The position numbers and the translations under genes are program-made. Source: Streptomyces narbonensis (GTDB lineage: Bacteria > Actinomycetota > Actinomycetes > Streptomycetales > Streptomycetaceae). From it: DNA of 64,000 nt. Shown piece after piece: positions 53,961 through 64,000 of the stretch. The first letter of the stretch is position 1. Each line of letters starts with the position of its first letter. The stretch covers positions 62,001 through 126,000 of the forward strand of contig NZ_BMSF01000009.1 in assembly GCF_014649015.1 (NCBI RefSeq), in the 5' to 3' direction. The notes under the pieces are model-generated. The model did not search any database, was not told the origin of the DNA, and saw nothing but the letters and a program-made list of their open reading frames with translations.

Positions 53961-54797
53961 ATGCCTTCTTACGAAACGCCCGAGCCCATCACCGCGATCC
54001 TGGACTTCGAGGTCGGCACCGCGCGCCTCGTGGCGAGCGAGCGGAAGGACACGGTCGTCGAGGTCCTGCCGAGCAACGGCGCCGAGGACGTCGACGTCCG
54101 CGTCGCACAGCAGACCAAGGTCACGTACGCCAACGGCACCCTGACCGTGAAGGGGCCCCGCAAGCGCTCCCCCTTCGGCAAGCACGGCTCGATCGAGATC
54201 ACCGTCGAACTGCCCGCCGGCTCGCGTCTCAACGGCACCGCCTCCATCGGGGACTTCACCGGCGAGGGGCCGCTCGGGGAGTGCCGGGTGAAGGCCTCGC
54301 TCGGTGACATCCGGCTCGCCGAGGCGGGCGTCACCCACCTGCGGACCGGCCACGGTGACATCCACGTCCACCGCGCGACCGGCCGGGCGGAGATCCACGG
54401 GCAGGGCCGGATCGAGTGCGACGAGATCACGGGCCCGGCCGTCGTCAAGAACGGCAACGGCGAGATCGCGATCGGCGAGATCACCGGCGCGCTCAAGGCC
54501 AACTCCGCCAACGGCCGCATCACCGTCGGCCTCGCCCACGCCTCCGTGGACGCCCGGTCCGCCAACGGCGCCATCCGCATCGACGAGGTGGTCCGGGGCG
54601 TGATCCGGCTCCAGGCCGCCGCGCACGACGTGGAGATCGGCGTACGCGAGTCCACGGCGGCGTGGCTGGACGTCAACACCCGGGTGGGCGCCGTGCGCAA
54701 CGGGCTCGGCGCCGCCGAGGGGCCCGACACGTCCGAGGAGACCGTCGAGATCCACGCCCGCACCGGCGTGGGCGACATCGTGATCCGCCGCGCCTGA
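53961..54797 (+). CDS. DUF4097 family beta-strand repeat protein
   Basis: A 278-residue protein made of repeated short beta-strands forming a predicted beta-solenoid, as in DUF4097/adhesin-like domains. Recurrent motifs are ARLVASERKDTVVEVLPSNG, ASLGDIRLAEAGVTHLRTGH, GNGEIAIGEITGALKANSAN and SANGAIRIDEVVRGVIRLQA. There is no signal peptide, so it is likely cytoplasmic. ATG 53961 is preceded by AGAGGAC. It lies upstream of a DrrAB-like transporter but is separated from it by 320 bases containing 32-bp tandem repeats. Role unknown. Confidence 0.85.
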   Translation: MPSYETPEPITAILDFEVGTARLVASERKDTVVEVLPSNGAEDVDVRVAQQTKVTYANGTLTVKGPRKRSPFGKHGSIEITVELPAGSRLNGTASIGDFTGEGPLGECRVKASLGDIRLAEAGVTHLRTGHGDIHVHRATGRAEIHGQGRIECDEITGPAVVKNGNGEIAIGEITGALKANSANGRITVGLAHASVDARSANGAIRIDEVVRGVIRLQAAAHDVEIGVRESTAAWLDVNTRVGAVRNGLGAAEGPDTSEETVEIHARTGVGDIVIRRA

Positions 54798-54951
54798 CCC
54801 CTCCCGAGCCCGCTCACTCCCGAGCCTGACCCCTCCCGAGCCCGCTCACTCCCGCGCCTGACCCCTCCCGAGCCTGTTCGCTCCGGGGCCTGGCCCCTCC
54901 CGAGCCCGCTCGCTCCCGAGCTGACCCCTCCAGAGCCCGCTCGCTCCCGGG
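54792..54951. repeat. Five 32-bp tandem repeats after the DUF4097 gene
   Basis: Units start at 54792, 54824, 54856, 54888 and 54920, with the form GCCTGACCCCTCCCGAGCCC plus a CTC-rich tail. They diverge gradually, and the first contains the DUF4097 stop codon. The rest of the 54798-55117 gap is C-rich and holds the transporter promoter region, including an ATGTG...CACAT inverted repeat near 55075. No gene is seen in it. Confidence 0.85.
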
Positions 54952-55117
54952 TCGCACCTCCCCCGGCCCCCCAGCCTCCCCCAGACCCCGGCCTCCCCCC
55001 GGCCCCCAGCCTTTCCCCCGGCCTCGCCGTCGCCACCCTCACAGTGGCGACCCGCAACCGGGCAGGCAATTTCACATGTGCCATGTCACATCACACCAGC
55101 ACAGGGAGACGCACGCC

Positions 55118-56097
<980 letters not shown>

Positions 56098-56101
<4 letters not shown>

Positions 56102-56889
56102 GCTCCCTCTCGTACGCCGCCGCCGACTCCCTCACGATGCTGCGGCGCAATCTCAAGCACGCCATGCGCTACCCGTCGATGACCCTCTCCACCGTCGTCA
56201 TGCCGGTGATGATGCTGCTGCTGTTCAACTACGCCTTCGGGGGCGCCCTCGGCAGCGGGATCGCCGGCGCGCCCACCGGCGGCGGGGAGTACATCGACTA
56301 CGTCGCCCCCGGCATCATCCTGATGGCCGCGACGGCCGGGGCGGTGGCCACCGCGGTCGGTGTCTGCGTCGACATGACCGAGGGAATCGTCAACCGGTTC
56401 CGTACGATGTCGATCTCGCGGGCCGCGTTCCTGACCGGGCACGTCGTGGGCAGTGTCATCCAGACCATGATCGCCATCGCCCTGGTGATCGGCATCGCGC
56501 TCGGCATCGGCTTCCGCCCCGACGCGTCCGCCGTCGAGTGGGTCGCCGCCATCGGGCTCCTCACCCTCCTCACGCTGGCGCTGACCTGGCTGTCGGCCGG
56601 CATGGGCCTGGTGGCCAAGACCCCCGAGTCGGCCAGCAACGCGCCCCTGCCGCTCACCTTCCTGCCCTTCCTCGGCAGCGCCATCGTGCCGACCGACTCC
56701 ATGCCGACGGGGCTGCGCTGGTTCGCCGAGTACCAGCCGTTCACCCCGATCATCGAGACCCTGCGCGGCCTGCTCATGGGGACCGGGATCGGCAACAGCG
56801 GGTACCTCGCGCTCGCCTGGTGCGTCGGCCTCGCGCTCGTCGGCTACCTGTGGGCGCGGTCCGCCTTCGGCCGCACGGCCACGCTCTGA
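56098..56889 (+). CDS. DrrB-like ABC-2 transporter permease
   Basis: A 263-residue permease with six hydrophobic segments. It has the ABC-2 features MLRRNLKHAMRYPSMTLSTV, VVMPVMMLLLFNYAFGGALG, YIDYVAPGIILMAATAGAVA and FLPFLGSAIVPTDSMPTGLR. It forms the membrane half of the exporter with the preceding ATPase. A cytochrome P450 gene begins 50 bases downstream. Confidence 0.93.
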
Positions 56890-56939
56890 CGCCCCACCAC
56901 CGCACCGCACCCGCTCACGCACTCACCACGGAGGACACG

Positions 56940-58202
56940 ATGCAGAACGTACCGTCGACCCGCCCCGAGAACGCGGAGACCGTGAAGACCGGGGAGACCA
57001 CGGAGCCCGGCGCTCCGGTCACGCTCCCCACACAGCGTGCTGCCGGCTGTCCCTTCGACCCGCCGGCCGGGCTCGCGGAGCTGCGCGAGGAGCGGCCGCT
57101 CGCCCGTATGACGTACCCCGACGGGCACGTCGGCTGGCTGGCCACCGGTCACTCCACGGTCCGCGCGATCATGGGCGACAGCCGGTTCAGCTCGCGCTAC
57201 GAGCTGCTGCACTATCCGTTCCCCGGCGGGCCCGAGGGCCCGCTGCCGTCCGCCCCGGTCGGCGACATGACCGGGATGGACGCACCCGAGCACACCCGCT
57301 TCCGGCGCATCCTGACCGGCAAGTTCACCGTCCGCCGGATGCGGCAGCTCTCCGACCGGGTCGCGGAGATCACCGAGGAGCGCCTGGACGCGATGGAGCG
57401 CGGCGGCCCGGGCGTGGACCTGGTCGAGGCCTTCGCCCGCCCCCTCCCCGCGCTGATGATCTGCGAGCTGCTCGGGGTGCCGTACGCCGACCGCGAGCGG
57501 TTCCAGGGGCACGCCCACACGATCATGTCCATGGACGTGACGCCCGAGGACCGGTACGCCGCCTTCGTCGGGCTCCAGGAGTACATGGCCGAGCTGGTCG
57601 CGGCCAAGCGCGCCGCGCCCTCCGACGACCTGCTCGGCGACCTGGCCCGGGACTCCGACCTCACGGACGAGGAACTGGTCGGCATCGGGGGCTTCCTGCT
57701 GGCGGCGGGGCTCGACACCACCGCCAACATGATCGCCCACGGGACGTTCGCGCTGCTCACCGAGCCCGCCCAGGCAGACGCGCTGCGGGCGGACCCGGAC
57801 CTCGCTCCGCAGGCCGTCGAGGAGCTCATGCGCTATCTGACCATCGCCCACACGAGCGTGAAGTCCGCGCTGGTCGACGTCGAGCTGGACGGCCTGCTCG
57901 TCAGGGCGGGCGAGAGCGTCACCCTCTCGCTGGAGGCCGCCAACCGGGACCCGGAGCGGTTCCCCGATCCCGACGTGCTCGACCTGCACCGCAAGGCCAC
58001 GGGACACCTGGGCTTCGGGCACGGCATCCACCAGTGCCTGGGGCAGCAACTGGCCCGCGTGGAGCTGACGGTGGCCCTGCCGGCACTGCTGCGGCGGTTC
58101 CCCACGCTGCGGCTCGACGTGCCGGCCGAGGAGGTGCCCCTGCGGACGGACATGAGCATCTACGGCGTGCACCGGCTGCCGGTCACCTGGGACGAGGCCT
58201 GA
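56940..58202 (+). CDS. Cytochrome P450
   Basis: A soluble 420-residue bacterial P450. The I-helix oxygen-activation motif is LAAGLDTTANM, the ExxR motif is EELMR, and the haem-binding loop is FGHGIHQCLGQQLARVE with the cysteine ligand. Substrate-recognition regions such as MTGMDAPEHTRFRRILTGKF are typical of the CYP105/CYP107-like Streptomyces families. The ATG follows GGAGGACAC. It is followed after four bases by its likely electron donor, a small ferredoxin, and preceded by a DrrAB exporter. Oxidation of a xenobiotic or secondary metabolite is likely; the substrate is unknown. Confidence 0.95.
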   Translation: MQNVPSTRPENAETVKTGETTEPGAPVTLPTQRAAGCPFDPPAGLAELREERPLARMTYPDGHVGWLATGHSTVRAIMGDSRFSSRYELLHYPFPGGPEGPLPSAPVGDMTGMDAPEHTRFRRILTGKFTVRRMRQLSDRVAEITEERLDAMERGGPGVDLVEAFARPLPALMICELLGVPYADRERFQGHAHTIMSMDVTPEDRYAAFVGLQEYMAELVAAKRAAPSDDLLGDLARDSDLTDEELVGIGGFLLAAGLDTTANMIAHGTFALLTEPAQADALRADPDLAPQAVEELMRYLTIAHTSVKSALVDVELDGLLVRAGESVTLSLEAANRDPERFPDPDVLDLHRKATGHLGFGHGIHQCLGQQLARVELTVALPALLRRFPTLRLDVPAEEVPLRTDMSIYGVHRLPVTWDEA

Positions 58203-58206
58203 TCCC

Positions 58207-58422
58207 GTGGATGTCCGAGTCGACCGCGACCGCTGCCTCGGCGCCGGAATGTGCGCCCTGACCGCTCCTCGGGTCTTCGACCAGGACGAGGAGGAGGGCC
58301 TGGTCGTCCTGCTGGACGCCCGGCCGCCGGAGGAGCGGCGGGCGGCGGTCCGGGTCGCCGCCGGCGTCTGCCCGGCATCGGTCATCACCCTCACGGAGCA
58401 CGGCTCCTCCCCTGCCGCTTGA
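58207..58422 (+). CDS. Ferredoxin (P450 partner)
   Basis: A 71-residue ferredoxin with a single iron-sulfur cluster: VDRDRCLGAGMCALTAPRVF and the distal VCPAS. The spacing C-x5-C...C with a non-cysteine at the third position of the first motif is typical of [3Fe-4S] ferredoxins that feed electrons to P450s. The GTG start is four bases after the P450 stop. A strong terminator follows. Confidence 0.93.
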   Translation: MDVRVDRDRCLGAGMCALTAPRVFDQDEEEGLVVLLDARPPEERRAAVRVAAGVCPASVITLTEHGSSPAA

Positions 58423-58467
58423 CCACACCACCGCACACCCGTGACCGCCTCCGCAGGAAGAGGCCGA

Positions 58468-58498
58468 GGCCCCGGGCGAGTTCCCCTCGCCCGGGGCC
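58468..58498. terminator. Terminator hairpin after the P450-ferredoxin operon
   Basis: Perfect arms GGCCCCGGGCGAG and CTCGCCCGGGGCC enclose TTCCC. It lies between the ferredoxin gene and the convergent beta-glucosidase gene, so it can serve both directions. Confidence 0.88.
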
Positions 58499-58521
58499 GC
58501 CTTGCGCGTGCCGTGGCCGTC

Positions 58522-59934
<1,413 letters not shown>

Positions 59935-59970
59935 GGGGGCCTCCTGGTACCGAGGGGCGGACGGGAAAGC

Positions 59971-60000
59971 GGCCCGGGCGCCTGTGAGGGCGTCCGGGCC
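59971..60000 (-). terminator. Terminator hairpin after the DUF1996 gene
   Basis: GGCCCGGGCGCC and GGCGTCCGGGCC pair with one mismatch around a six-base loop. It lies 16 bases downstream of the DUF1996 stop and just upstream of the beta-glucosidase start, so the two genes are probably separate transcription units. Confidence 0.72.
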
Positions 60001-60016
60001 GTGGGCGGGAACGGGG

Positions 60017-61108
60017 TCAGGGCAGGCGGTGGTTCTCGTCCAGCACGACACCGCGCTCGGGCCGGTACAGGTCGAAGCCCCGGGTGTCGCACTGCAGGCC
60101 GCCGACGATGCAGTGGTCGACCATGGCCTTGAGGGTGCGCTCCTCCCACGCGTTGAAGAAGTCGTAGTGGAAGGAGTAGCCGCGGCCGCTGGCCAGGCGG
60201 ACCTGGGACATGTCGCCGTTGACCGGCCACGCCATCTTGAACTCGATCATCGGCAGGGCGACCGGGTGGGAGGCCGGGCACATGTTGTCGTTGGTGCCGG
60301 GCTTGACCACCGGGTAGGCCATGTGGCTCTTGTGGTCGGGGGTGTCGAGGTACAGGCCGTTCCAGCAACTGGGCGCCTGCATACGCAGGTTGAGCTGCAC
60401 GTCGGGCCGTGCCGGACAGGTCGCCGGGATGTCGGTGTTGAAGAAGCTGTCACCGCACTCCCAGCCCTCGACGAAGCCCTTGTGGGCGCGGAACTCCTCC
60501 GCGCTCTGCATCGGGTTTCCGACGACGAACCGCAGGCCCTTGGGGAAGGGCCGCACGCTCCGGTAGTCGGTGACACCCGCCTTGTAGTAGATGACCTGCG
60601 GTCCGACGGGCAGGATCTTCTGGTCGCCCTTGTACAACGAGGGCATCCAGTACGCGGAGGCGTCCGCGGGCGCCTTGCAGGTGGTGCTGCCTCCGTAGAG
60701 CGAGCCGGTGGTGCTGGCGGCGTTGGTGGAGGTGTTGCCCATGAACGTGTGGTCGTGGGACTTGCCGAACTGGCCCGGGTAGACGATCGGGTCGTCGGGC
60801 GCGGTGTGGGTGACGGCGCAGCCGGCCTGGAACTCGTGGTGGTAGGCCGGGGGCGGGGTGGCGGTGGACGGTGTCACACCGGTGACCTGGGGTACGGCCG
60901 GGATGTAGCCGTCTCCGTCGGCGTCGTCGCCGGAGGCCCGGGTGGACACGGCCATGACGTGTCCGGCGTGGACGCCGGCCGTGGCGACGGCGGGCGGGCC
61001 GGCGTCGTCCGTGCCCGCGGCGGAGGCGATGGTGCCGAAGCCGAGGACGCCGGCGACGAGGGCCGTGCCGAGGAGGAGTGCGGGGAGCCGCTTCGGACTC
61101 GATCTCAT
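60017..61108 (-). CDS. Secreted DUF1996 domain protein
   Basis: A 363-residue secreted protein. The signal peptide is RSSPKRLPALLLGTALVAGV followed by an ASA site. The DUF1996 domain (residues about 90-355) shows EFQAGCAVTHTAPDDPIVYP, GKSHDHTFMGN, YWMPSLYKGDQ and CWNGLYLDTPDHKSHMAYP, with histidines and cysteines conserved in this fungal/actinobacterial family. GGAGAT precedes the ATG. The catalytic role of the family is not firmly established to my knowledge. The setting among glycoside hydrolases suggests action on polysaccharide. Confidence 0.9.
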   Translation of the reverse strand: MRSSPKRLPALLLGTALVAGVLGFGTIASAAGTDDAGPPAVATAGVHAGHVMAVSTRASGDDADGDGYIPAVPQVTGVTPSTATPPPAYHHEFQAGCAVTHTAPDDPIVYPGQFGKSHDHTFMGNTSTNAASTTGSLYGGSTTCKAPADASAYWMPSLYKGDQKILPVGPQVIYYKAGVTDYRSVRPFPKGLRFVVGNPMQSAEEFRAHKGFVEGWECGDSFFNTDIPATCPARPDVQLNLRMQAPSCWNGLYLDTPDHKSHMAYPVVKPGTNDNMCPASHPVALPMIEFKMAWPVNGDMSQVRLASGRGYSFHYDFFNAWEERTLKAMVDHCIVGGLQCDTRGFDLYRPERGVVLDENHRLP

Positions 61109-61250
61109 GGGGATCTCCTGCCCATGGGGGTGGGTTCGCGTGAACGCGTGGACGCCACACGACTGGTGTGCTGGGTTCCCGTGCGGTGGTGCAGGGGTGA
61201 CGGGGTCCTGTCGCGGCCCCCGCCACGCCCGTTCGGGGGAGCCGGCGTCG

Positions 61251-63440
61251 TCAGCTGTAGACGCCGAACTCGTGGAGGGAGTAGCCCCATCCGGTGCCGC
61301 GCGCGGTGAGCTGGAGCCTGACGTACCGGGTGGTGGTGGCGGTCGTGACGGTGTCGATGTCACCGTTGCCCGTGGTGGTGGTGTGGATCGTCCGCCAGGT
61401 GTTCCCGTCGTCGGAGACCTGCACGTCGTAGGACTTGGCGTAGGCCGGGTCCCAGACGAGCTGCAGGGTGCGGATGGGCTTGGCCGAGCCGAGGTCGACC
61501 TGGATCCACTGCGGGTCGCTCCAGTCGCTGGCCCAGCGGGTGGAGGTGTTGCCGTCGGTGGCGTTGGAGGCGGGGCAGGGGCAGTCGCCGTAGGAGGCCT
61601 GGGCGGAGGAGGCGGTGGTGGGCCGGCCCTGGGCGATGTTGGTGCCGGTGACGGGCGGGGCGACGACCTTGACGGACTTGGTCTCGATGCCGACGTTGCC
61701 GCGGCCGTCCTCGGCCTGGACGTACACCTTCCAGACACCGAGCTTCTCGGGCGCGGTGACGGCGAAGGTGCCGTTGCCGAGGGAGCGGTACGGGGCGTCG
61801 ATCAGGCGCTTGTCGCCGTTGGCGTAGTTGCCGCTGAGGAGGATCTTGGTGGTGACGGGGTCTCCGTCGGGGTCGCGGATGTCGGCGCGGACCGTGAACT
61901 CGCCGCCGGCCGGTGCCGATCCGGCGGGGGTGACCGTCATGCCGCTGATGACCGGCGGGGTGTTGTCGCCCGCGAGGGAGCCGGTGTACGCCTTCTTGAG
62001 GGAGTAGTACGAGAGCCGCTTCAGGCCGTCGGGGAGCAGGTTGAACCAGACGCCGCCGAAGTCGTGCTCGATGCCGTAGTGGAAGGCGGTCGCGCCGAGG
62101 GCGACGCCCTGGTGGCCGGTGACGCAGTTCCAGGCCTGGGTGTAGCCGTCGGCCTTCTGGACGTCGGTGGGCTCCTCGGGGACGCCGTTGGCGTCCTTGG
62201 GGGTCTCCCACTCTCCGGCGGGGCCGGTCTCGGTGATGATGTAGGGCTTGGTGTAGCCGCCCTCCACCCAGTCCTGCCGGACCCCGCAGATGTCGCCGTA
62301 GGCGTTCATCGAGTACAGGTCCAGGTCGGGCGCGTTCCGCTTGTAGTACGGCCAGGCGCCCGTCCACGCGTCCGTGGAGGTCACGGGGTGGTCGGGGTCG
62401 ATGGAGTGGATCTTCTTGGCGACGTCGTTGACGAAGGTCGTGTACGCGTTGCGCTGGGCCTCCAGCTCGGTGCCGCCGTAGCAGTTCTGCAGGCCGAGGA
62501 CGGACTCGTTGCCGACGTTCCACATGAGCGTGGCCGGGTGGGACTTGTAGGTGTCTACCCACTTGGCGAACTCGGTGAGCATGGTGCTCTTGTACGCGGT
62601 GTCCGTCACGTAGTTCACGCAGCCGCCGGAGCCCGGGCCTCCGCCCGGCTGGAGCCAGAAGCCGTTGATCACCTTGACGCCGTTGGCCGCGGCCGCGTCG
62701 AGCAGGGGCTTGGTGCCGGCGTCCGTCCCCCAGGTGCGGACGGTGTTGACGCCCATGGACGTGACGTCCGGCATGTAGCGGGGGGCGTCGGCCATCGCCG
62801 GGCCCCAGGTGACGCCCTTGACCGTGAAGGGCTGTCCTCCCACGGTCAGCCGCCAGTCGCCCTGCGTCCCGCTCACCCGGACGGCGCCGCCGGGCTCGGG
62901 CTGCGCCGACCCGCCGCCGTACACCTGGAACTCCCACAGGGAGTAGCCGTACCCGGTGCCCCGGGTCACGCCCTGCAGGCGTACGTAGCGGCCCGTACCG
63001 GTGACGGCGAGGTCGTCGGTGCCTCCGTCGCCGGCGGTCACGGACCTGACGGTGCGCCAGTCGCTGCCGTTGTCCGAGAGCTGGATGTCGTAGGCCTTGC
63101 CGTAGGCGCCCTCCCAGTTCAGGACGACGCGGCTGACGTCCTTGCTGCTGCCGAGGTCGACCTGGATCCACTGGGCGTCGGTCCACTGGCTCGCCCAGCG
63201 GGTGCCGGTGAGGTCGCCGTCGAAGGCGGCGGACGCGCCCCAGGCGGCGCCCTCGGAGGAGGACGCGGTGGCCGTCTTCCCCTGGGAGAGCAGGGTCTCG
63301 GCGGCGGTGGCGGGCGCCGCGGTCAGCAGGGCGGTGGAGGTGACGGAGGTGGCGAGCAGGGCACCCAGGGAGAGGAGTGAGCCTGTCGTACGGGCGCGGC
63401 TGCGGCGCCGTGGTGTCGTCGGGTCGGTGATCGCGGTCAT
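61251..63440 (-). CDS. Secreted glycoside hydrolase with two discoidin (F5/8C, CBM32-like) domains
   Basis: A 729-residue secreted enzyme. Signal peptide (to about residue 46); first F5/8C domain (about 48-175; TRWASQWTDAQWIQVDLGSS); a TIM-barrel catalytic domain of GH2/clan-A type (about 190-510) with acid/base Glu in LMWNVGNESVLG and probable nucleophile in YIITETGPAGEW; an Ig/cadherin-like domain (about 520-610); a second F5/8C domain (about 615-729; TRWASDWSDPQWIQVDLGSA). The two binding domains are clearly homologous to each other. ATG 63440 follows AGGAG. The substrate is probably a beta-glucan or similar polymer, but is not determined by sequence. Confidence 0.88.
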   Translation of the reverse strand: MTAITDPTTPRRRSRARTTGSLLSLGALLATSVTSTALLTAAPATAAETLLSQGKTATASSSEGAAWGASAAFDGDLTGTRWASQWTDAQWIQVDLGSSKDVSRVVLNWEGAYGKAYDIQLSDNGSDWRTVRSVTAGDGGTDDLAVTGTGRYVRLQGVTRGTGYGYSLWEFQVYGGGSAQPEPGGAVRVSGTQGDWRLTVGGQPFTVKGVTWGPAMADAPRYMPDVTSMGVNTVRTWGTDAGTKPLLDAAAANGVKVINGFWLQPGGGPGSGGCVNYVTDTAYKSTMLTEFAKWVDTYKSHPATLMWNVGNESVLGLQNCYGGTELEAQRNAYTTFVNDVAKKIHSIDPDHPVTSTDAWTGAWPYYKRNAPDLDLYSMNAYGDICGVRQDWVEGGYTKPYIITETGPAGEWETPKDANGVPEEPTDVQKADGYTQAWNCVTGHQGVALGATAFHYGIEHDFGGVWFNLLPDGLKRLSYYSLKKAYTGSLAGDNTPPVISGMTVTPAGSAPAGGEFTVRADIRDPDGDPVTTKILLSGNYANGDKRLIDAPYRSLGNGTFAVTAPEKLGVWKVYVQAEDGRGNVGIETKSVKVVAPPVTGTNIAQGRPTTASSAQASYGDCPCPASNATDGNTSTRWASDWSDPQWIQVDLGSAKPIRTLQLVWDPAYAKSYDVQVSDDGNTWRTIHTTTTGNGDIDTVTTATTTRYVRLQLTARGTGWGYSLHEFGVYS

Positions 63441-63489
63441 GGCGGCTCCTGGACGGAGAGCAGGGGAGGCGGGGAAGGGACGGGGATCG

Positions 63490-63531
63490 CCTTCCGGGCG
63501 GCGCAGCGGGGACTGGGCGCCGCCCGGAAGG
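63490..63531 (-). terminator. Terminator hairpin after the right-edge gene
   Basis: Perfect 15-base arms CCTTCCGGGCGGCGC and GCGCCGCCCGGAAGG enclose twelve bases. It sits between the stop of the truncated gene at 63578 and the start of the discoidin-domain hydrolase. Confidence 0.85.
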
Positions 63532-63577
63532 GGTGAGGGGGCCGGGACGCACCGCAGCGGGGCGCCCCGGCGGGCCG

Positions 63578-64000
63578 TCAGGGGAAGGAGACGACGGTGG
63601 ACGGCACGGTCGAGGTGCCGGCGGGGATGGTGGACGCCCCGGTGTCGTTGATGACGTGGTTGTAGTGGCCCATGCCGCCGAGGGACACCACCAGGAGGCT
63701 GTGGAACTTCACGTTCGGCTTGACGGGGGCCTTGAAGCCGTGGTCCTGGACGATGGTCGGGTCCACGTTGTAGTTGCAGTAGCTGCCCAGGCCCCACGCC
63801 TCGTGGGTGTCGACCGAGTCGTCGACCCGGTAGGCGGCGTACCCCTTCGTCGAACCGTTCTGGATGGCTGCCTGGTTGGGGGCGTCGTACGCCTTCTCGT
63901 TCTGGTAGAAGATCGTGCGACCGCGCTCGCCGTACCACTCCACGTCGTACTTGTTGAAGTGCTCGACGAACAGGCCGGTGGCGAGCACGTCGTCGCCGTT
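63578..64000 (-). CDS. Secreted coagulation factor 5/8-type domain protein, C-terminal part
   Basis: Only the last 140 residues are inside the window; the frame stays open to the right edge. The visible part ends GYAAYRVDDSVDTHEAWGLG, SYCNYNVDPTIVQDHGFKAP, VKFHSLLVVSLGGMGHYNHV and INDTGASTIPAGTSTVPSTV. This C-terminal pattern is characteristic of large secreted Streptomyces proteins annotated as coagulation factor 5/8 type domain-containing proteins, which act on or bind polysaccharide. It is co-oriented with the other carbohydrate genes, but a strong terminator separates it from the next. Confidence 0.8.
   Translation of the reverse strand, partial: NGDDVLATGLFVEHFNKYDVEWYGERGRTIFYQNEKAYDAPNQAAIQNGSTKGYAAYRVDDSVDTHEAWGLGSYCNYNVDPTIVQDHGFKAPVKPNVKFHSLLVVSLGGMGHYNHVINDTGASTIPAGTSTVPSTVVSFP

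Noticed and set aside
54792..54951. CRISPR array with 32-bp repeats
   Set aside because: Units abut directly with no unique spacers and diverge progressively.

Overview
The window looks like part of a Streptomyces (or very close actinomycete) chromosome. The DNA is very GC-rich, third codon positions are almost always G or C, many genes start with GTG or TTG, tightly coupled pairs overlap by ATGA or GTGA, and several genes appear leaderless. The content is also typical: DmdR/IdeR-type iron boxes, a hydroxamate siderophore NRPS, secreted carbohydrate-active enzymes and a CGNR regulator. I see no rRNA, tRNA, CRISPR array or prophage.

Layout. 1-631: 5' part of a secreted subtilisin. 1040-4399: a two-component system and a membrane-anchored alpha/beta hydrolase whose promoters carry the same inverted-repeat operator. 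4452-6074: a shortened MoeA-like protein and a deazaflavin-type oxidoreductase. 6162-11238: a MarR regulator divergent from a four-gene CoA-ester pathway that resembles p-hydroxycinnamate catabolism (cou/phd type). 11357-13953: a GNAT-aminotransferase fusion coupled to a CdsA-like cytidylyltransferase. 14123-16637: a PfkB kinase and a YtcJ-like amidohydrolase.

16684-44442 is an iron-controlled siderophore locus. It holds a FecCD/FecE-type uptake operon, a heterodimeric ABC exporter, MbtH, a four-module NRPS of about 4,890 residues with a terminal condensation domain, a siderophore-binding lipoprotein, an ornithine N-monooxygenase, a formyltransferase, a dimethylargininase-like hydrolase, and a MarR protein fused to a copy of the formyltransferase C-terminal domain. 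Five iron boxes sit at the promoters. Adenylation pocket residues read Ser for module 2 and N5-hydroxyornithine for module 3, with two near-identical pockets in modules 1 and 4. This predicts a foroxymithine/erythrochelin-like tetrapeptide, probably released as a diketopiperazine. The working model is: monooxygenase and formyltransferase make the building blocks, the NRPS with MbtH assembles them, the ABC pair exports the product, and the lipoprotein plus FecCD/FecE import the ferric form.

44580-53714 is a region of small accessory genes: an HTH-transmembrane-ricin-B protein, a GH43-like enzyme, secreted small proteins, AzlCD with a divergent CGNR regulator, an AlkD-like protein, and a ribbon-helix-helix gene with helically phased operators. 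It is rich in short tandem repeats. Two MITE-like palindromic elements, at 39804-39869 and 53711-53889, both sit on TAG stop codons. 53961-58422: a DUF4097 protein, DrrAB-like ABC transporter, cytochrome P450 and ferredoxin. 58522-64000: a GH1 beta-glucosidase and secreted proteins with DUF1996 and discoidin domains.
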